Assembly (NCBI GenBank): GCA_964017185.1
Contig: OZ024879.1
Coordinates: 39,768,383 to 39,832,382 of the forward strand
Reading direction: 5' to 3'
DNA from: Rugalucina vietnamica
Taxonomy: Eukaryota > Mollusca > Bivalvia > Lucinida > Lucinidae
Length of the DNA stretch: 64,000 nt
The position numbers and the translations under genes were made by a program. Numbering within the stretch: the first letter of the stretch is position 1; every line of letters starts with the position of its first letter. Below the pieces are notes generated by a model. It was not told the origin of the DNA. It worked only from the letters and a program-made list of their open reading frames with translations, and made no database searches. Positions 32,526 through 43,653 of the stretch are shown here, piece after piece.

Positions 32526-32695
32526 TATGAATATGTATCATTTTGCTTATTTGTGTTCCAAAACAAGCGTTTTGGGTTCTCGTTAGAACTTCATTGATGA
32601 GTGTACCAACAATCCATATTTTTGGAAAATAGTAAAAATATCAAGACTTTTCAACTAAAGATTACTGTGTATAACATGGGCGTGTTTTCGTAATG
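32526..32695 (-). mobile_element. Family B element, old partial copy
   Basis: Keeps 'ttgtgttccaaaacaagcg', a degraded palindrome ('ctcgttagaacttcattgatgag') and the end 'gggcgtgttttcgtaatg'. Confidence 0.55.
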
Positions 32696-33198
32696 AAAAG
32701 CATAGAACATTGGAGAAAACTATTCCCCGGCGGCGTGGCAGATTTTGGTTGCCACGTATAGTCATTTAAAGAACAGTGACACCTTGCATTTGGCCTTATA
32801 ATCGTACATCCCTCGCAGAAATACGTGAAATAGACATCATACGCAATTTGAATAGTTCCTTAGGCATGCACTATCAAACGGTGACATTCTCGATAATAGG
32901 TTTCTAGGAGCAGCGCTTTTCATCGATAGCTGTTATGATGTAGATGAACACTCTCACAAAACATAACGGTTTGATAAAACAATTAGCCCAAGGGCAACGA
33001 TCGCTCACCTAGAGTCAATGAGTGCAGTCACTGCAAAAAAGAAAAGTAGTTGGTGTCTTTACCATATATGGACATGGTGGCCACCTCTATCTTTTCATAT
33101 CCTCATTTAGTCTCATGTACTTCCACTTCAAGCTTAGGTCAGATAATGATGCCTCTGGGGCGAGGCCTGTATGAAGCACAGGGACATAGTTGGCAAGA

Positions 33199-33654
33199 TT
33201 TATAAAGAGGAGAACTATACATTGTTACACATAAAATATGTAAGCTCTGAGAAGATATGAGCCTGTGCGTGAGAAAACCAACAATTTGGGTTCCCACCAG
33301 GTCCGACACAAACCAGCCTGTACAGTCACAGAAGCAGGCTAGAAGCTTGAAATTTCGGATTTAAGAAGAAGAGGGATTGTACTATCCATGTAGCGAAAAC
33401 AAAGGCGCTGATCAGCTTCGCGGTTACCGCGAAGCTGATCTGCGTCTTTGTTTTCGCATTTGCAAATTGTTGGTTTTCTCATGCACAGGCTCATATGTTT
33501 TTCCCACTGTAAGTCTATGGGAGCTATCCAGACGTATGATGCGACTTGGCCGAAAACCCAAACATTTCCCCCACCGCAATGATTTATTATTTGGCTCTAT
33601 TTGGATAATACTAGTCTATGTATTGACTATCCTGTTGAGAGTTGCAAAATTACA
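33199..33654 (+). repeat. Segmental duplication, copy 1
   Basis: Matches 34847-35304 once the family A insert is removed ('tataaagaggagaactatac', 'cccactgtaagtctatggg', 'gttgagagttgcaaaattaca'). It holds family A copy 12 at one site, while the site used by copy 13 in the other duplicate is intact and empty ('aatgatttattatttggctc' at 33579-33598). Confidence 0.8.
33259..33492 (+). mobile_element. Family A MITE, copy 12 (TSD ATAT)
   Basis: 234 bp, 'gagcctgtgcgtgagaaaacc' to 'ggttttctcatgcacaggctc', flanked by ATAT (33255-33258, 33493-33496). The uninserted relative in the other duplicate reads 'gaagatgtatgttttt' (near 34900). Confidence 0.85.
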
Positions 33655-33659
33655 TAGGC

Positions 33660-34845
33660 TAATGGCCAGTAGGGCAAACCCTCCCCCCAGGGAGAATTTT
33701 CTGCACCATGATTTTCTGAAAGTGTAGTGAAAAAGCTATCAAATCATGTTTTCTGCCATCTGGAAGTGGAAGCGTTTGCGTTTTACGCTACGTTTTATTA
33801 TATGACCTGACACCATCTTTTGTATAGAAATAATGGGGGTAGGCGTGGAAAATCGATCATACCTCTGCTGTTACTAATCCTAGACCATTGAGCTTGGTCT
33901 TTTTTTAAGGCTTAGACATAGTCCTTTTATTCTATGATAAGTAATGCAAAATATCTTCTTTGCATATTCATGAATATTAATGAAAACATGAAAATTGTAG
34001 AAAATCATTAAAAACCCATAAATTAACTCATTTCAGGCCTAAACTATAGTTATCACACATTTATATTACACCATTTAGACATATTTCATAAATTTATTGT
34101 TGTCATGAGCCTATGTGAAAATTATCTCATTTGTATATTCATGAATATTAATTAAAAAGTAAAAAATCCTGGGAAAATAGGGTGTTTACAACTATATAGT
34201 ATCATTTGTACCTGGGCTGTTGATAAACATGGAACACTAATGTGGAATCAAATGGATGCTATGGCCATGTTCTATCACCCTAATACATATAATACATGTG
34301 TTTAAGGATATAAAGCTCATCTATTTTTTCAAGAATATTAATGAAAAGTAGAAATCGCAGAGAAATAATGACAAAAATGAACTGGTATACCTACAGAATG
34401 ACGTTTATCTGATTATTTCTGTTATTTTCATATTTTTTGTGTATAGAATATGATACTATCAATCAATTTTTATTATCCTAAAACTATGTATCTATATTAA
34501 TGAAATTCTAAAAATTAAAGATAAAGAGTACAATATATATATATTAGCTCCAATAACGTGAATTGGATTTAGTTTAAACACAACTCCATATAGTTGCATT
34601 GTACATGTAATATGTATGTTTTGTATTGTGGGCCGGTGGCCTTTATTTACTCCATAAAATTCTTGTTCTATTTAACTGATACCAATTTCAGTTCTCTAGA
34701 GCATTTGGTTGCTGAGATACTGTCAATTCTATTGATATATTCCCTTCATCTGTCTATGTTTTTCTCTTATATCTAAAGTTTTTTTTTTAATTTTGGCCAC
34801 AATATAGTCAACTTTTTCCTATATCTTATTATATAATTATAAATA
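33660..34845. other. AT-rich degenerate repeat, no gene
   Basis: 'tattcatgaatattaatgaaaa'-like phrases recur near 33963, 34136 and 34325 (spacing ~175-190 bp), suggesting a decayed tandem array. The ORF 34594-34776 has no motif. Confidence 0.4.
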
Positions 34846-34846
34846 A

Positions 34847-35304
34847 TTTATAAAGAGGAGAACTATACATTGTTACACATAAAATATGAAAGCTCTGAGA
34901 AGATGTATGTTTTTCCCACTGTAAGTCTATGGGAGCTATCCAGACGTCTGATGCGACTTGGCCGAACACCCAAACATTTCCCCCATCGCAATGATTTGAG
35001 CCGCCTCGTGGGAAAACCAACAATGTGGTTTTTGACCAGATCTGACACAAACTGGCCTGTACAGTCACAGAAGCAGGCTAGAAGCTTGAAATTTTGGGGT
35101 TAAGTAGAGGAGGAATTGTAGTATCCTATTAGCGAAAACAAAGGCGCTGATCAGCTTCGCGGTTACCGCGAAGCTGATCTGCGCCTTTGTTTTCGCCTAT
35201 GCAGATTGTTGGTTTTCCCATGGGGCGGCTCATTTATTATTTGGCTCTATTTGGATAATACTAGTCTATGTATCGACTATCCTGTTGAGAGTTGCAAAAT
35301 TACA
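34847..35304 (+). repeat. Segmental duplication, copy 2
   Basis: Partner of 33199-33654; carries family A copy 13 instead. Its right side continues into a decayed family C repeat. Confidence 0.8.
34998..35231 (+). mobile_element. Family A MITE, copy 13 (TSD ATTT, empty site known)
   Basis: 234 bp, GAGCCGCCTCGTGGGAAAAC to GTTTTCCCATGGGGCGGCTC, flanked by ATTT (34994-34997, 35232-35235). The uninterrupted target at 33579-33598 fixes the element ends to the base and shows that ATTT is duplicated on insertion. The ORFs 34829-35103 are by-products. Confidence 0.95.
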
Positions 35305-35412
35305 GTATTTCGCTTTGGCTCCAATTTGTCGAATCGAAAGAGTCATTTAAGAGGCTGAAGTCGCCGAAACCGCGGTATGTCACTGCTCTTAAAGGATCTC
35401 ATTTTTATTTTA
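35236..35412 (+). repeat. Family C repeat, decayed copy C3
   Basis: Contains 'tttggctccaatttgtcg', 'gccgaaaccgcggtatg' and 'ctcttaaaggatctca'. The hammerhead remnant (35338-35380) keeps stem II (GGC/GCC), GAAA, CCGCGG and UA. The CUGANGA core reads TTTAAGA and stem I no longer pairs, so it should be inactive. Confidence 0.65.
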
Positions 35413-35559
35413 TTCAGATCAAACTTAGTTGCAAATGGCCTGCTGGTCACAGAGAAAATCATGTTTGAATGTGTGGACGCACGCATGCACACACGGACGC
35501 CGCCTCGATTATTTTTCTATAGGCCCACCTTGTAAACCTTTGGAACAGGTGAGCTAAAA

Positions 35560-35746
35560 TGGGGTACACAGGGTTATACACTTTTCTTACTTTTGCTTCT
35601 ACGTTGATTGTCTGCACACGTTAGAACCGCCACGTGAACTCGCAAGCTATATTTTGGGCACAAGTAAAAAAGATTAACAACAGTTTTTAACTAGAATTTT
35701 CTCTATATGTTGCTGTAAGAAAAAATAGAGCATGTTTTCGTAAAAC
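35560..35746 (-). mobile_element. Family B element, old diverged copy
   Basis: 'tacacttttcttacttttgc', 'cacgttagaaccgcc' and 'agcatgttttcgtaaa' identify it; the palindrome has decayed. Confidence 0.5.
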
Positions 35747-35782
35747 CATACCCCTGCGAATGTATAAGAAAATTTGGCGAAG

Positions 35783-36052
35783 CATCAGGAAAACATGTCT
35801 GTGAAATGTATACCCCCTTGAACCCCACTACTGGGGTTTGCAGGGGTATACCTATTTTTCTTATTTTTTTTGTTCCAAAACATAGATTGTGGGGGTACTC
35901 GTTAGAACCGCCTCGCCGAGGCGGTACTAACGTGTACCCACAATCTATGTTTTTAGCAAAAATAAGAAAAATATCATAATTTTTCAGCTGAAAATTTTAA
36001 ATTTTTAAAGCTCAAAAATCTCTGTTTATTGCATGGGCAAGTTTTCATAATG
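35783..36052 (-). mobile_element. Family B fold-back element, copy 12
   Basis: Ends CATCAGGAAAACATGTCTG and GGGCAAGTTTTCATAATG. Central palindrome intact apart from an extra GG. Confidence 0.85.
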
Positions 36053-36307
36053 TTATCAACAAGAGAAGAACCACACTGTAAATGTCACCGAAAACAAATC
36101 GGGCTTCAACTAGAAAGTATCATACAGTCAGTTGACGAAAATACTAGTAATTGCACTCGAGATAATGAATACAATCATCTAACGCAAAAAGTAAATTCTC
36201 AGATAAAGCTAAGTAGCTCATCTTTCCAACAAAATGGGTGGTTCTTCCACCCAACACAGTTTGCAACAACACATGGTGCTTTAAGGAAGGTATATCAACC
36301 TGTTTAG
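36053..36307 (+). CDS. Uncertain open frame, possible exon
   Basis: An 85-codon frame directly after family B copy 12 (LSTREEPHCKCHRKQ ... SFQQNGWFFHPTQF...). A donor-like AAG|gtatat lies at about 36291. The sequence is not low-complexity, but no family is recognised and no partner exon was found. Could be chance. Confidence 0.2.
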   Translation, partial: LSTREEPHCKCHRKQIGLQLESIIQSVDENTSNCTRDNEYNHLTQKVNSQIKLSSSSFQQNGWFFHPTQFATTHGALRKVYQPV

Positions 36308-36309
36308 AA

Positions 36310-36905
36310 AGCTACATTGCAAAACCTTCTGATGCGAAATTGCTACATGGCACAGTTTTATTACAGCCGCAATTTAAGAGAATTATCAAGTAATAATGCT
36401 TTCTATAGATTTTTACGAACTAATTCACTAGACCCTTCGAGCTTATAAAGTGGGGCAAATGTATTTAGCCAGATGCGGATCCATTTTCTTTAATTCAAGG
36501 AAACTAATCTGTCTGCAATTAATTCTATTTCTGCATACATGCGGACGTGCACAGACTAATTGAAAGCCAAATTCGTAGAATCAGAAGTGTTTTAAAATCA
36601 TCAAATCGGATAAATTAAATCGCATTATGGTCCAAATTGAGCTGACTTTGCAAACGCTTCAACACTTAAAGGAACACAATTGCAGCTAGAATCGTATTTG
36701 ATATGCACGTCCATGACATTCAGAAATTACATAGCAGCTCATGAAACTTAGACATTGCATCGTTTTCTAAGATACATGTAGCAAACTCCGCATACGCAAT
36801 TAACTATTTTTGCGTGTGTATTAGAAAGTATTTCAGAGCCAAAGTACTGTGACGATCTGAAGTTCTGTGGTGATACACCTTGCTGCTGGCAATTAACTAA
36901 CTTTA
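36310..36905. other. No recognisable gene
   Basis: Nothing recognised before the 3' tail of the LINE fragment. Confidence 0.4.
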
Positions 36906-36908
36906 AGT

Positions 36909-37133
36909 TCATCATCATCAACTTTATTTCCTCCAAAGGAGATTTACATGATAATAATACAATTTGAATATAATACAAACATGTGTACAACATACAAATG
37001 ACAAACAAAACAGTTAATGAAAATACATTTACATATTTCAGAAAATGTTCAAAAATATGTTTAGCAAATCAGAAGAACTGCACTTCGCAGTAAACTACTA
37101 CCCAATCAGGGCATCAAAACTTCAGTCTATCTT
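36909..37133 (-). other. 3' UTR and tail of the LINE fragment
   Basis: On the minus strand, ~200 bp of non-coding sequence after the stop ends in 'ggaaataaagttgatgatgatgaa': an AATAAA (36923-36928, reverse) followed by a (GATGAT) tail, a typical non-LTR 3' terminus. Confidence 0.6.
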
Positions 37134-38519
37134 TTAGTATAGTGAAAGACCATGTGTTAGCTGTTTTAGAAAACGGAAACAAGCAACTCCTAGATGGACC
37201 ATGTCATCCTGGTGAATTACTGTTGTGAATGACAACCCTAAGAGTTTCACAAGAAGGTCCGATATAGGACTGGACGATAATTCGTGTGCTATATCGTAGC
37301 CGAATCTAACAGCAATATAGTTGATGAACAGAAACACCTGTCCCCTAGTGGCTTGACAGTCTGCTAATAAATGAGATAAAATATCCGGTCTGAACGATCC
37401 GCACAAATGACATTCACGAATGAGCGTTGGCTTCATTACCCATAGTTTTGCCACGGTTGCAGTTAAGCGTCTGTCTTTTATCATTGCGTCCATGTTGTAA
37501 ATAGAGGCAGGCGCTATTGACGTATGTAGCCGTCTAAATCGCGTAAAGTCCGGATCTCGGCCTATTCTACTGAGCCATTGTCTACTTTCATATTGTCTTA
37601 TTGCACTATTTACAATACGTTTCCATGAAAACTTTCCTGGAAATTGTAAGGTATGCAGGTATTGGTGTAGATGATTTTCAAGATTATATTTGGATAATAT
37701 AGCCATTATGTCGGAAACAAATCCAGAGTCAATACCATGGTCAAGGAACATGTAAAGTTTAAAGTGAAGTAGTCTATTTGGCACTGAATAATGAGATAGT
37801 CCACATAGAGTTCCTAAGAATAATAACTTTCTTCTTTCTACTTCAAATGAAAGACTACTTGCGCCAACCATGGATTCGCACATGTCTGTACGCACATACT
37901 TATGAAATCCTTGTATCTTTTTAACTGCCATTCTCTGGAATTTATTTATTTCATATACATCACATGTTTTCAATTTATTCCAGACTTCACAGCCGTATAA
38001 TACAGTGGGCATAACGGCTTTCCTGTAAAGATCAATGGAAGTTTTTGGATTAAGCCCACAAGGGCGTACGCCAATATCTGCCATACTGAACAATGAGGAT
38101 GTTCCCTTCGCACACGCGTCCCTAACTCGTGATGATAAGGAGCGATTTGATTCCTGCTTTATTCCTAGATGTACAGTCGCGCTACTTTGCGGGATAAGCT
38201 TCCTGCCAAGGTACACAGATATTGTTTGTTGAATCGTTCTTGTATTTTTTCCAAATATGACGACACATGACTTGTCTGCATGAAACTCATAATGATATTT
38301 ACAAGAATGAGCATATGCGATATTCACAAGAATTTGTAAGTTACGAAGTGAATTAGCCACAAGAACGCCGTCATCCACATAAGTTGGGCAACAGCAATCA
38401 ATGGATCCAATTTTGCACCCTTTGTTACTTCTCTCGAGTTCAGTTAATAAGTCGTCGTTGTAGACTAAATACAAAAACGTTGACAAAACGCCTCCTTGCC
38501 TTACCATAATATAAGTCCT
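37134..38519 (-). pseudogene. LINE reverse transcriptase, C-terminal part
   Basis: A 461-codon intact frame (the two apparent start methionines come from the adjoining family B element). Residues 8-20 (VRQGGVLSTFLYL) and the YVDD box (49-52) are the RT catalytic motifs. The thumb/connection region follows, then a C-terminal zinc knuckle CHLCGSFRPDILSHLLADC (372-390, CX2CX9HX4C) and stop. The fingers domain and endonuclease are missing because family B copy 13 sits exactly at the break. Non-LTR class is clear; clade not assigned. Confidence 0.85.
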
Positions 38520-38800
38520 CATCAAGAAAACATGTCCGTGTAATGTATACCCCCTTTTACCCCCACTTTTATATAGAAAAATTGGGTTTTATAGAGGTAT
38601 ACATTTTTGTTTGTTTTTGCTCCAAAACAAAGATTGTGGGTACTCGTTAGAAACGCTTCGACGAGGTGGTTTTAACGTGTACCCCTAATCAATGTTTTGA
38701 GCAGAAATATAACAAAACATCAATTTGTTTTCCATTGAAATTTTCAATTTTTAAAGCTGAAACAGTTCTCTGTATATTACATGGGCAAGTTTTCATAATG
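38520..38800 (-). mobile_element. Family B fold-back element, copy 13 (in LINE)
   Basis: Ends CATCAAGAAAACATGTCC and GGGCAAGTTTTCATAATG. Joins the RT frame at 38519. The 166 bp beyond it (38801-38966) did not translate into recognisable RT. Confidence 0.85.
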
Positions 38801-38966
38801 TGCTTGGACCTAATAAAGATACTAGACGTTGTCGCATATTGGTTCCAGTGCTGCATTTTATATTCAGATTCATAATTCCATCATTATCTGAATGCTTTAT
38901 ATACACGACAAATTCATACGAAAGACTTCCGTTTTATGACAGCATTGGCAAGTTGAATGACATTTG

Positions 38967-39232
38967 CATTACGAAGAATTGTCCGTGCAATATACAGAGA
39001 TTATACAAGCAAAAATTGAAAATTTTCATTGGAAAAAATGTTGATATTTTTAATACTTTTGCTCAAAAATGATTGTTGGTACTCATTAGAACCGCCTCGC
39101 CGAGGCGGTTCTAATGAGTACCCATAAAATCTGTTTTGGATCAAAAAATATGTATACCCCTGCAAACTCCAGTTTTTCTTCATAAAAGTGGGGTTTAAGG
39201 GGTATACATTTCACGGATATGTTTTCCTGATG
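38967..39232 (+). mobile_element. Family B fold-back element, copy 14
   Basis: Ends CATTACGAAGAATTGTCC and GGATATGTTTTCCTGATG. Apex palindrome CCGCCTCGCCGAGGCGG intact. Only 166 bp from copy 13, in opposite orientation. Confidence 0.8.
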
Positions 39233-39234
39233 AA

Positions 39235-39482
39235 CTGCTCACGTTGAAAAAATCATGCAATATTTTGTTGTTTGCGTTGCATATGAGAATATCTAACTAC
39301 ACTGTAGCTTGAACACTTAATTAACATTTTGAAACATTTTATTAACAGCATTTCCTTGTGACATGTCTCCATACAAGGATGTTCATGATATATAGTAGCT
39401 GTCTCAGAACCCTGGTGTGGTATTGTCAGTTTGACGTTTCACCAGTAAACTATTCTGATTCTGATTCTGAACCAACTAAGAT

Positions 39483-39521
<39 letters not shown>

Positions 39522-39625
39522 TCTATATTTAAGGAGGAAAACGTATATAGCATGAATGTCAGTCTTCCATACGGTCCTCCAGTGAAAACAGACATTGATA
39601 ATTATTATCGGACATTTTTATTACT
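39235..39625. other. No gene; (ATA)n microsatellite
   Basis: (AAT)n at 39486-39520; otherwise nothing recognised. Confidence 0.4.
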
Positions 39626-39627
39626 GT

Positions 39628-39870
39628 TCAAATTTGTTTCATATTCTTTCGTAAGGCATGCGACGTTAGTGATCCTGTATTATTGAGAGAAGAGAAGCCA
39701 GTACTTGCCTTGTAATGCTGAACGAGAAGCAATGTAGCCACTGGTCCCAATTTTAACGTCCTTTGTATGACGCAGCCCGGTATTGAACCCACGACCTCAT
39801 ACCCCCGAAGCGGGCGCTCTAAGCCATTACGCTGTGAGCTTCCGATGACAGCTGGCGTGCTCCGGTTCAT
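39628..39870 (-). mobile_element. tRNA-headed SINE, second family
   Basis: On the minus strand the A box (AGCGTAATGGCTTAGAGCG) and B box (GTGGGTTCAATACCGGG) lie ~40 bp apart within 39770-39842. A distinct tail runs to ~39630. It differs from the SINE at 22775. Not a functional tRNA: the acceptor ends do not pair. Confidence 0.6.
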
Positions 39871-39874
39871 GTAC

Positions 39875-41460
39875 TTTGTTTTCCAGTTTTATTTCAGCTA
39901 ATTATCAGGTCAATTAGCTCGCCCACAGACAGTTATTTGGCAGCGAGTAATTATCTATTTTCCACCAATAGCTGATAACTTAATTATTATCTAATTTGTG
40001 CCTACAATATACTTCATCTTTCTCCAACTACAATTGTTAGAGTTTAATTGTTGGTATAATCAAATACTCAAAAGTTTGCATTTAACGGTAGTCTTTTTAG
40101 ATTGCAATTATGTTTATTTGTAATCGAAACGCATTTGGCAATAAGCAAGTACCATCGTGGTACACAAAGTGTGTTTGCTCTATGAATTTGTACAGTAGTA
40201 GGAAAAAAAACTAAATAATACGAGGGGTGTTCTTTAATTCTTGTCATCGACTCGTTGTACCAGAAGAAAATTACTTGATAGTTATAAATATATTTTTGCG
40301 ATATTGAAACCACCGAAATATTTATAGATGATACAATGATCATTGCAAACTGAGTCTCTAAAGAGGGGCACCTTTATGACACTGCATACACGTACTTCAC
40401 CCAGTCACCAAAGACAGTATATGTTTGAATTATAACTTCCCAAAATCTATTTACTTGATATTTTAGAAGCGTTTTGGTAGACGTTTTCAATCAAAACATT
40501 TGACTGGGTTTCTATTATTGTAGAAAATCTGCGCCTGCTTCACCTTAAACCTGACGTAAATGTTAAATTGTCAAGCGAATATCCATTTAGAACATTTAAG
40601 ATATAATTAAGATAACCATAAATTTGATATATTTAACATATAATCCAATTTGAAAAATCTGAAAATATTGAAAGGCTTAGTCTGAGCATTGGTTTTAAAT
40701 GGCGTATATTCAAAATATTATGACGTCACAAAGCAAGGGAAATAATTCTATAAAGTAAAGGTGAATGCATTCCACAAAAGTGTTTTTTTATGCTTATATG
40801 AATGGCAAGTTTATTTGTAAAATGGAAGCGGGCATGTCTACAGTGTTGCGAATGTTACGGCATTTTCTAGACTTGTCATCGAAATAACTTATTTTAAATT
40901 TACCGGAAAACAAGGCAGTGTCATTACTGTACCCTGCTTTAGAATGCCATTGAGAGAGCAATAATTTTGATACTAATCTGGTCAGAAAAGATTAAGCTTT
41001 AACACATATAAACAACATTCCCATTGCTAGTCCACGGGAAAAGTAATCAAGCAAATGACAAGTACTAAAGTACACCCCTAGTACTTTACACTATGTTGCG
41101 TTTTGACCAAGGCATAACACGTTTTTTCGTTCTGTCAAGGCCACCTACTTTCGAAACGTCGACACCTTGCAATTTAAAGCGTTTTTGTGCCTTTTATATA
41201 AGAATAAGCCCTTTGAAATAATACCAACCGCGCTCCACAACAACCGACTGCAGAGTTGATTCTTCTCCAATGGCATAGTGCTGTGTATGGTCTCAGCTAT
41301 TGTTCACTATAGTGACTGCCCAAATATGAAGGAACTTGTCCCCATGATATGCCATTTTATATCTTTAAACTTCACGCACCGTGATATTCGTAATATAACG
41401 TGACATACGCAGTAGAACGAGGTCAACAACGTCAAAGACCGTAACGCACCGTAACTAACG
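39875..41460. other. No recognisable gene
   Basis: AT-rich; ORFs 40068-40343 (-) and 41307-41552 (-) lack motifs, and the latter overlaps repeat F. No transposon end recognised. Confidence 0.4.
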
Positions 41461-41470
41461 CAACAAAAAA

Positions 41471-41722
41471 GTACAAGTAGGCAAAGATCAGGAAAAGGCG
41501 CAATCAGAAAAAGACTCCCACTCCAAAAACCAAGATGGGAAAATAACAACAACCAACAATCAGGTACTTATACCATGAAAACATTTAGTAAGCCGAATGA
41601 GCAGCTATTTTCCCAATAGGTGGCCACTCAGTTACCTTAACTTAACTAAAAATATGCAAACATACATAAGGCGCCAACAGCACAAAAATATTTTAAACAC
41701 CAAGACATAAAACAAAAAGAAG
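41471..41722 (-). repeat. Dispersed repeat F, copy 4
   Basis: 'aaaggcgcaatcagaaaaagactcccac', 'gagcagctattttcccaataggtggccactc' and 'acataaggcgccaacagcac'. Ends against family A copy 14. Confidence 0.65.
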
Positions 41723-41730
41723 CGTGTTGA

Positions 41731-41943
41731 GTATTTGACTTTCCGACCAGGTCCGACACAAACCAGGCGGTACAGTCACAGAATAAAGCTAGAAGCTTGA
41801 AACTGTGGATATAAGAAGAAGAGGAATTGTGATATCCGTGTGGCGAAAACAAAGGCGCTGATCAGCTGTGCAGTTACTGCACAGCTGATCTGCGTCTTTG
41901 TTTTCGCATATGCAAATTGTTGTTTTTCTCATGCGAAGGCTTA
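41731..41943 (+). mobile_element. Family A MITE, copy 14 (5' truncated)
   Basis: Lacks the first ~20 bp; 'ttccgaccaggtccgacac' to 'ctcatgcgaaggct'. Inner palindrome CAGCTGTGCAGTTACTGCAC of the GAGCCTG subfamily. Confidence 0.75.
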
Positions 41944-42075
41944 TATGCTGATGGCCGAATCAATAACATTTTGGCCAAACTAATCATATAAGGTCACAAT
42001 TCTCATTTCATATTTAAATTCATACATTTTATCACTGAGTCGTAGTTCATATGGACGCAAATATATTCTTAATAA

Positions 42076-42359
42076 CATTACGAAAACACGCTCATGCAAT
42101 ATACAGTGAGAGATTTTTTAAGTTGTAAAAATGGAAAACTTTCATCAGAAAAAAATTTGAGATTTTTCTTATGTTTGCTCAAAACATAGATTGTGGGTTC
42201 ACGTTAGAACCGCCTCGCCGAGGCGGTTCTAACGAGTACCCACAATCTATGTTTTGGAGCAAAAATAAGAAAAATAGGTATACCCCTGTAAACCACAGTT
42301 TTACTATATAAAAGTGGGGTTCAAGGGGGTATATATTACAAGGACATGTTTTCGTGATG
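42076..42359 (+). mobile_element. Family B fold-back element, copy 15
   Basis: Ends CATTACGAAAACACGCTC and GGACATGTTTTCGTGATG. Intact palindrome. Confidence 0.85.
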
Positions 42360-42639
42360 AGTACTTTGATGGAATAAGCGATACTATGGCATTCGCGTAA
42401 CCATTACGCGACCTGTTTTATTAGCAGTATCAGAAAATTAATCTGTCGTACTACAATACTTCAGTTCCAGCTATATAGAAACATATGTGTATGCTTGATT
42501 TCGTGCTGACAGTCCCATGTCAATCATTTCAATTTACGGTCATTGATCCAATTTGCTACCTACACAGTTCCCGAAACGTACGAATAACAGGGGCAAAAGA
42601 AAACCACCAGCGGAACCCTGGTGGGTCAATCAAAACAGA

Positions 42640-43180
42640 TCAGACAGGTTCTGAGCCAGTCCATGGAAAAGCGTTTTGTTAAACCATCCATACATGTTAA
42701 CCTTAATTGTTTACTTAGGAAGGTTATATTGTCAAGAATATTTTGAATGTCATGACATCCGAATATTTGGTAGACGTCACATAAATGGAGGCAACGTCCC
42801 AATATGGCAATACCTGTTTAGTGGGACGTATAGCGACAATGAAACGAACACAACATTCAAACAAGCAATTACATTCTAAGCTTTGGATTTTATTTCAAGT
42901 GGTATTGTTTCATTTACAGCGTTCAATGCTTCTTCGTTTCGTCATACTTATAATTCTTATTCCGACAAACAAACAAAATTTTTCAGAAGTCTTATATTGA
43001 ATTAACATGCCAAACTATCTCGATTCTTTGACAGTATGCTGTCTCTTGTAATGTTTATTTTTCATTTATTTACTGGTTAATCTGCTGTCAAAACAGGATA
43101 ATATGATTTTGTTTTGTCTAGGGACAATGTTGTTTTGTGCAAGAGAGTCCTTTGTTTGTAAAATTGCCACTTAGTTAACT
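42640..43180 (+). repeat. Repeats H and J (copy 2)
   Basis: H: 'aatggaggcaacgtcccaatatgg' (42784). J: 'cagaagtcttatattgaat', 'tttgacagtatgctgtc' and 'gggacaatgttgttttg' (42984-43145). The same order as at 30.0-30.6 kb. The three ORFs here are by-products. Confidence 0.45.
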
Positions 43181-43189
43181 TGGCCTTTC

Positions 43190-43650
43190 GAAGAAAGTTA
43201 CATTTAATAAGTACATTGCTCCATTTTGTGACTAAAATGAACTGTATTGCATCTGATATGTTTTGTCCCGTCGACCGTGTGTATCTTAAAGTATACTAAT
43301 GGGATCGATGCAAATTATAAAACATGCATGCTGTAATTAGTATCTAAAAGACACAGTGTCTTGTTGCTTGAAGCATGCGATACAATGTGGCGCTTTACTC
43401 ATTGTGACAACATAGCACTGGAAAAAAGTGTCAAACAAATATGTGCCCCTTTCTAGTGTTTACAAAACTTTGTCACGTGAGGTCAAACGGCATGGTCAAA
43501 GTATTTGCACAGTGGTTGAAACCCTCTACCGGGGCGTTGATTAACACAGTCATTATATCGATGATTATCATAATTGATGTACGCTTAGGAAGAAGTCATT
43601 GACCGTAGCCTAAGGATTAAAAGAGACTACGTTGGATGAGAAAAAACCCA
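43190..43650. other. No recognisable gene
   Basis: No gene or repeat recognised. Confidence 0.4.
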
Positions 43651-43653
43651 AAC

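Larger units (their letters stand above)
32985..35558 (-). mobile_element. Family D-type element D3 (large)
   Basis: Bounded left by GCCC-aa-GGGC + 'aacgatcgctcacct' and right by 'ccaccttgtaaaccttt ... AACAGGTGAGC', the inverted equivalents of the two ends of D1/D2. A 'cacacacggacgccgcc' stretch near the right end stands where D2 has its CGTCC microsatellite. The interior holds a segmental duplication, two family A copies, a decayed family C copy and an AT-rich degenerate array. Integrity as one element is inference. Confidence 0.4.

Noticed and set aside
38801-38966. Upstream continuation of the LINE RT beyond family B copy 13
   Set aside because: Three minus-strand frames were read; all lack RT motifs and two contain stops, so continuity could not be supported.
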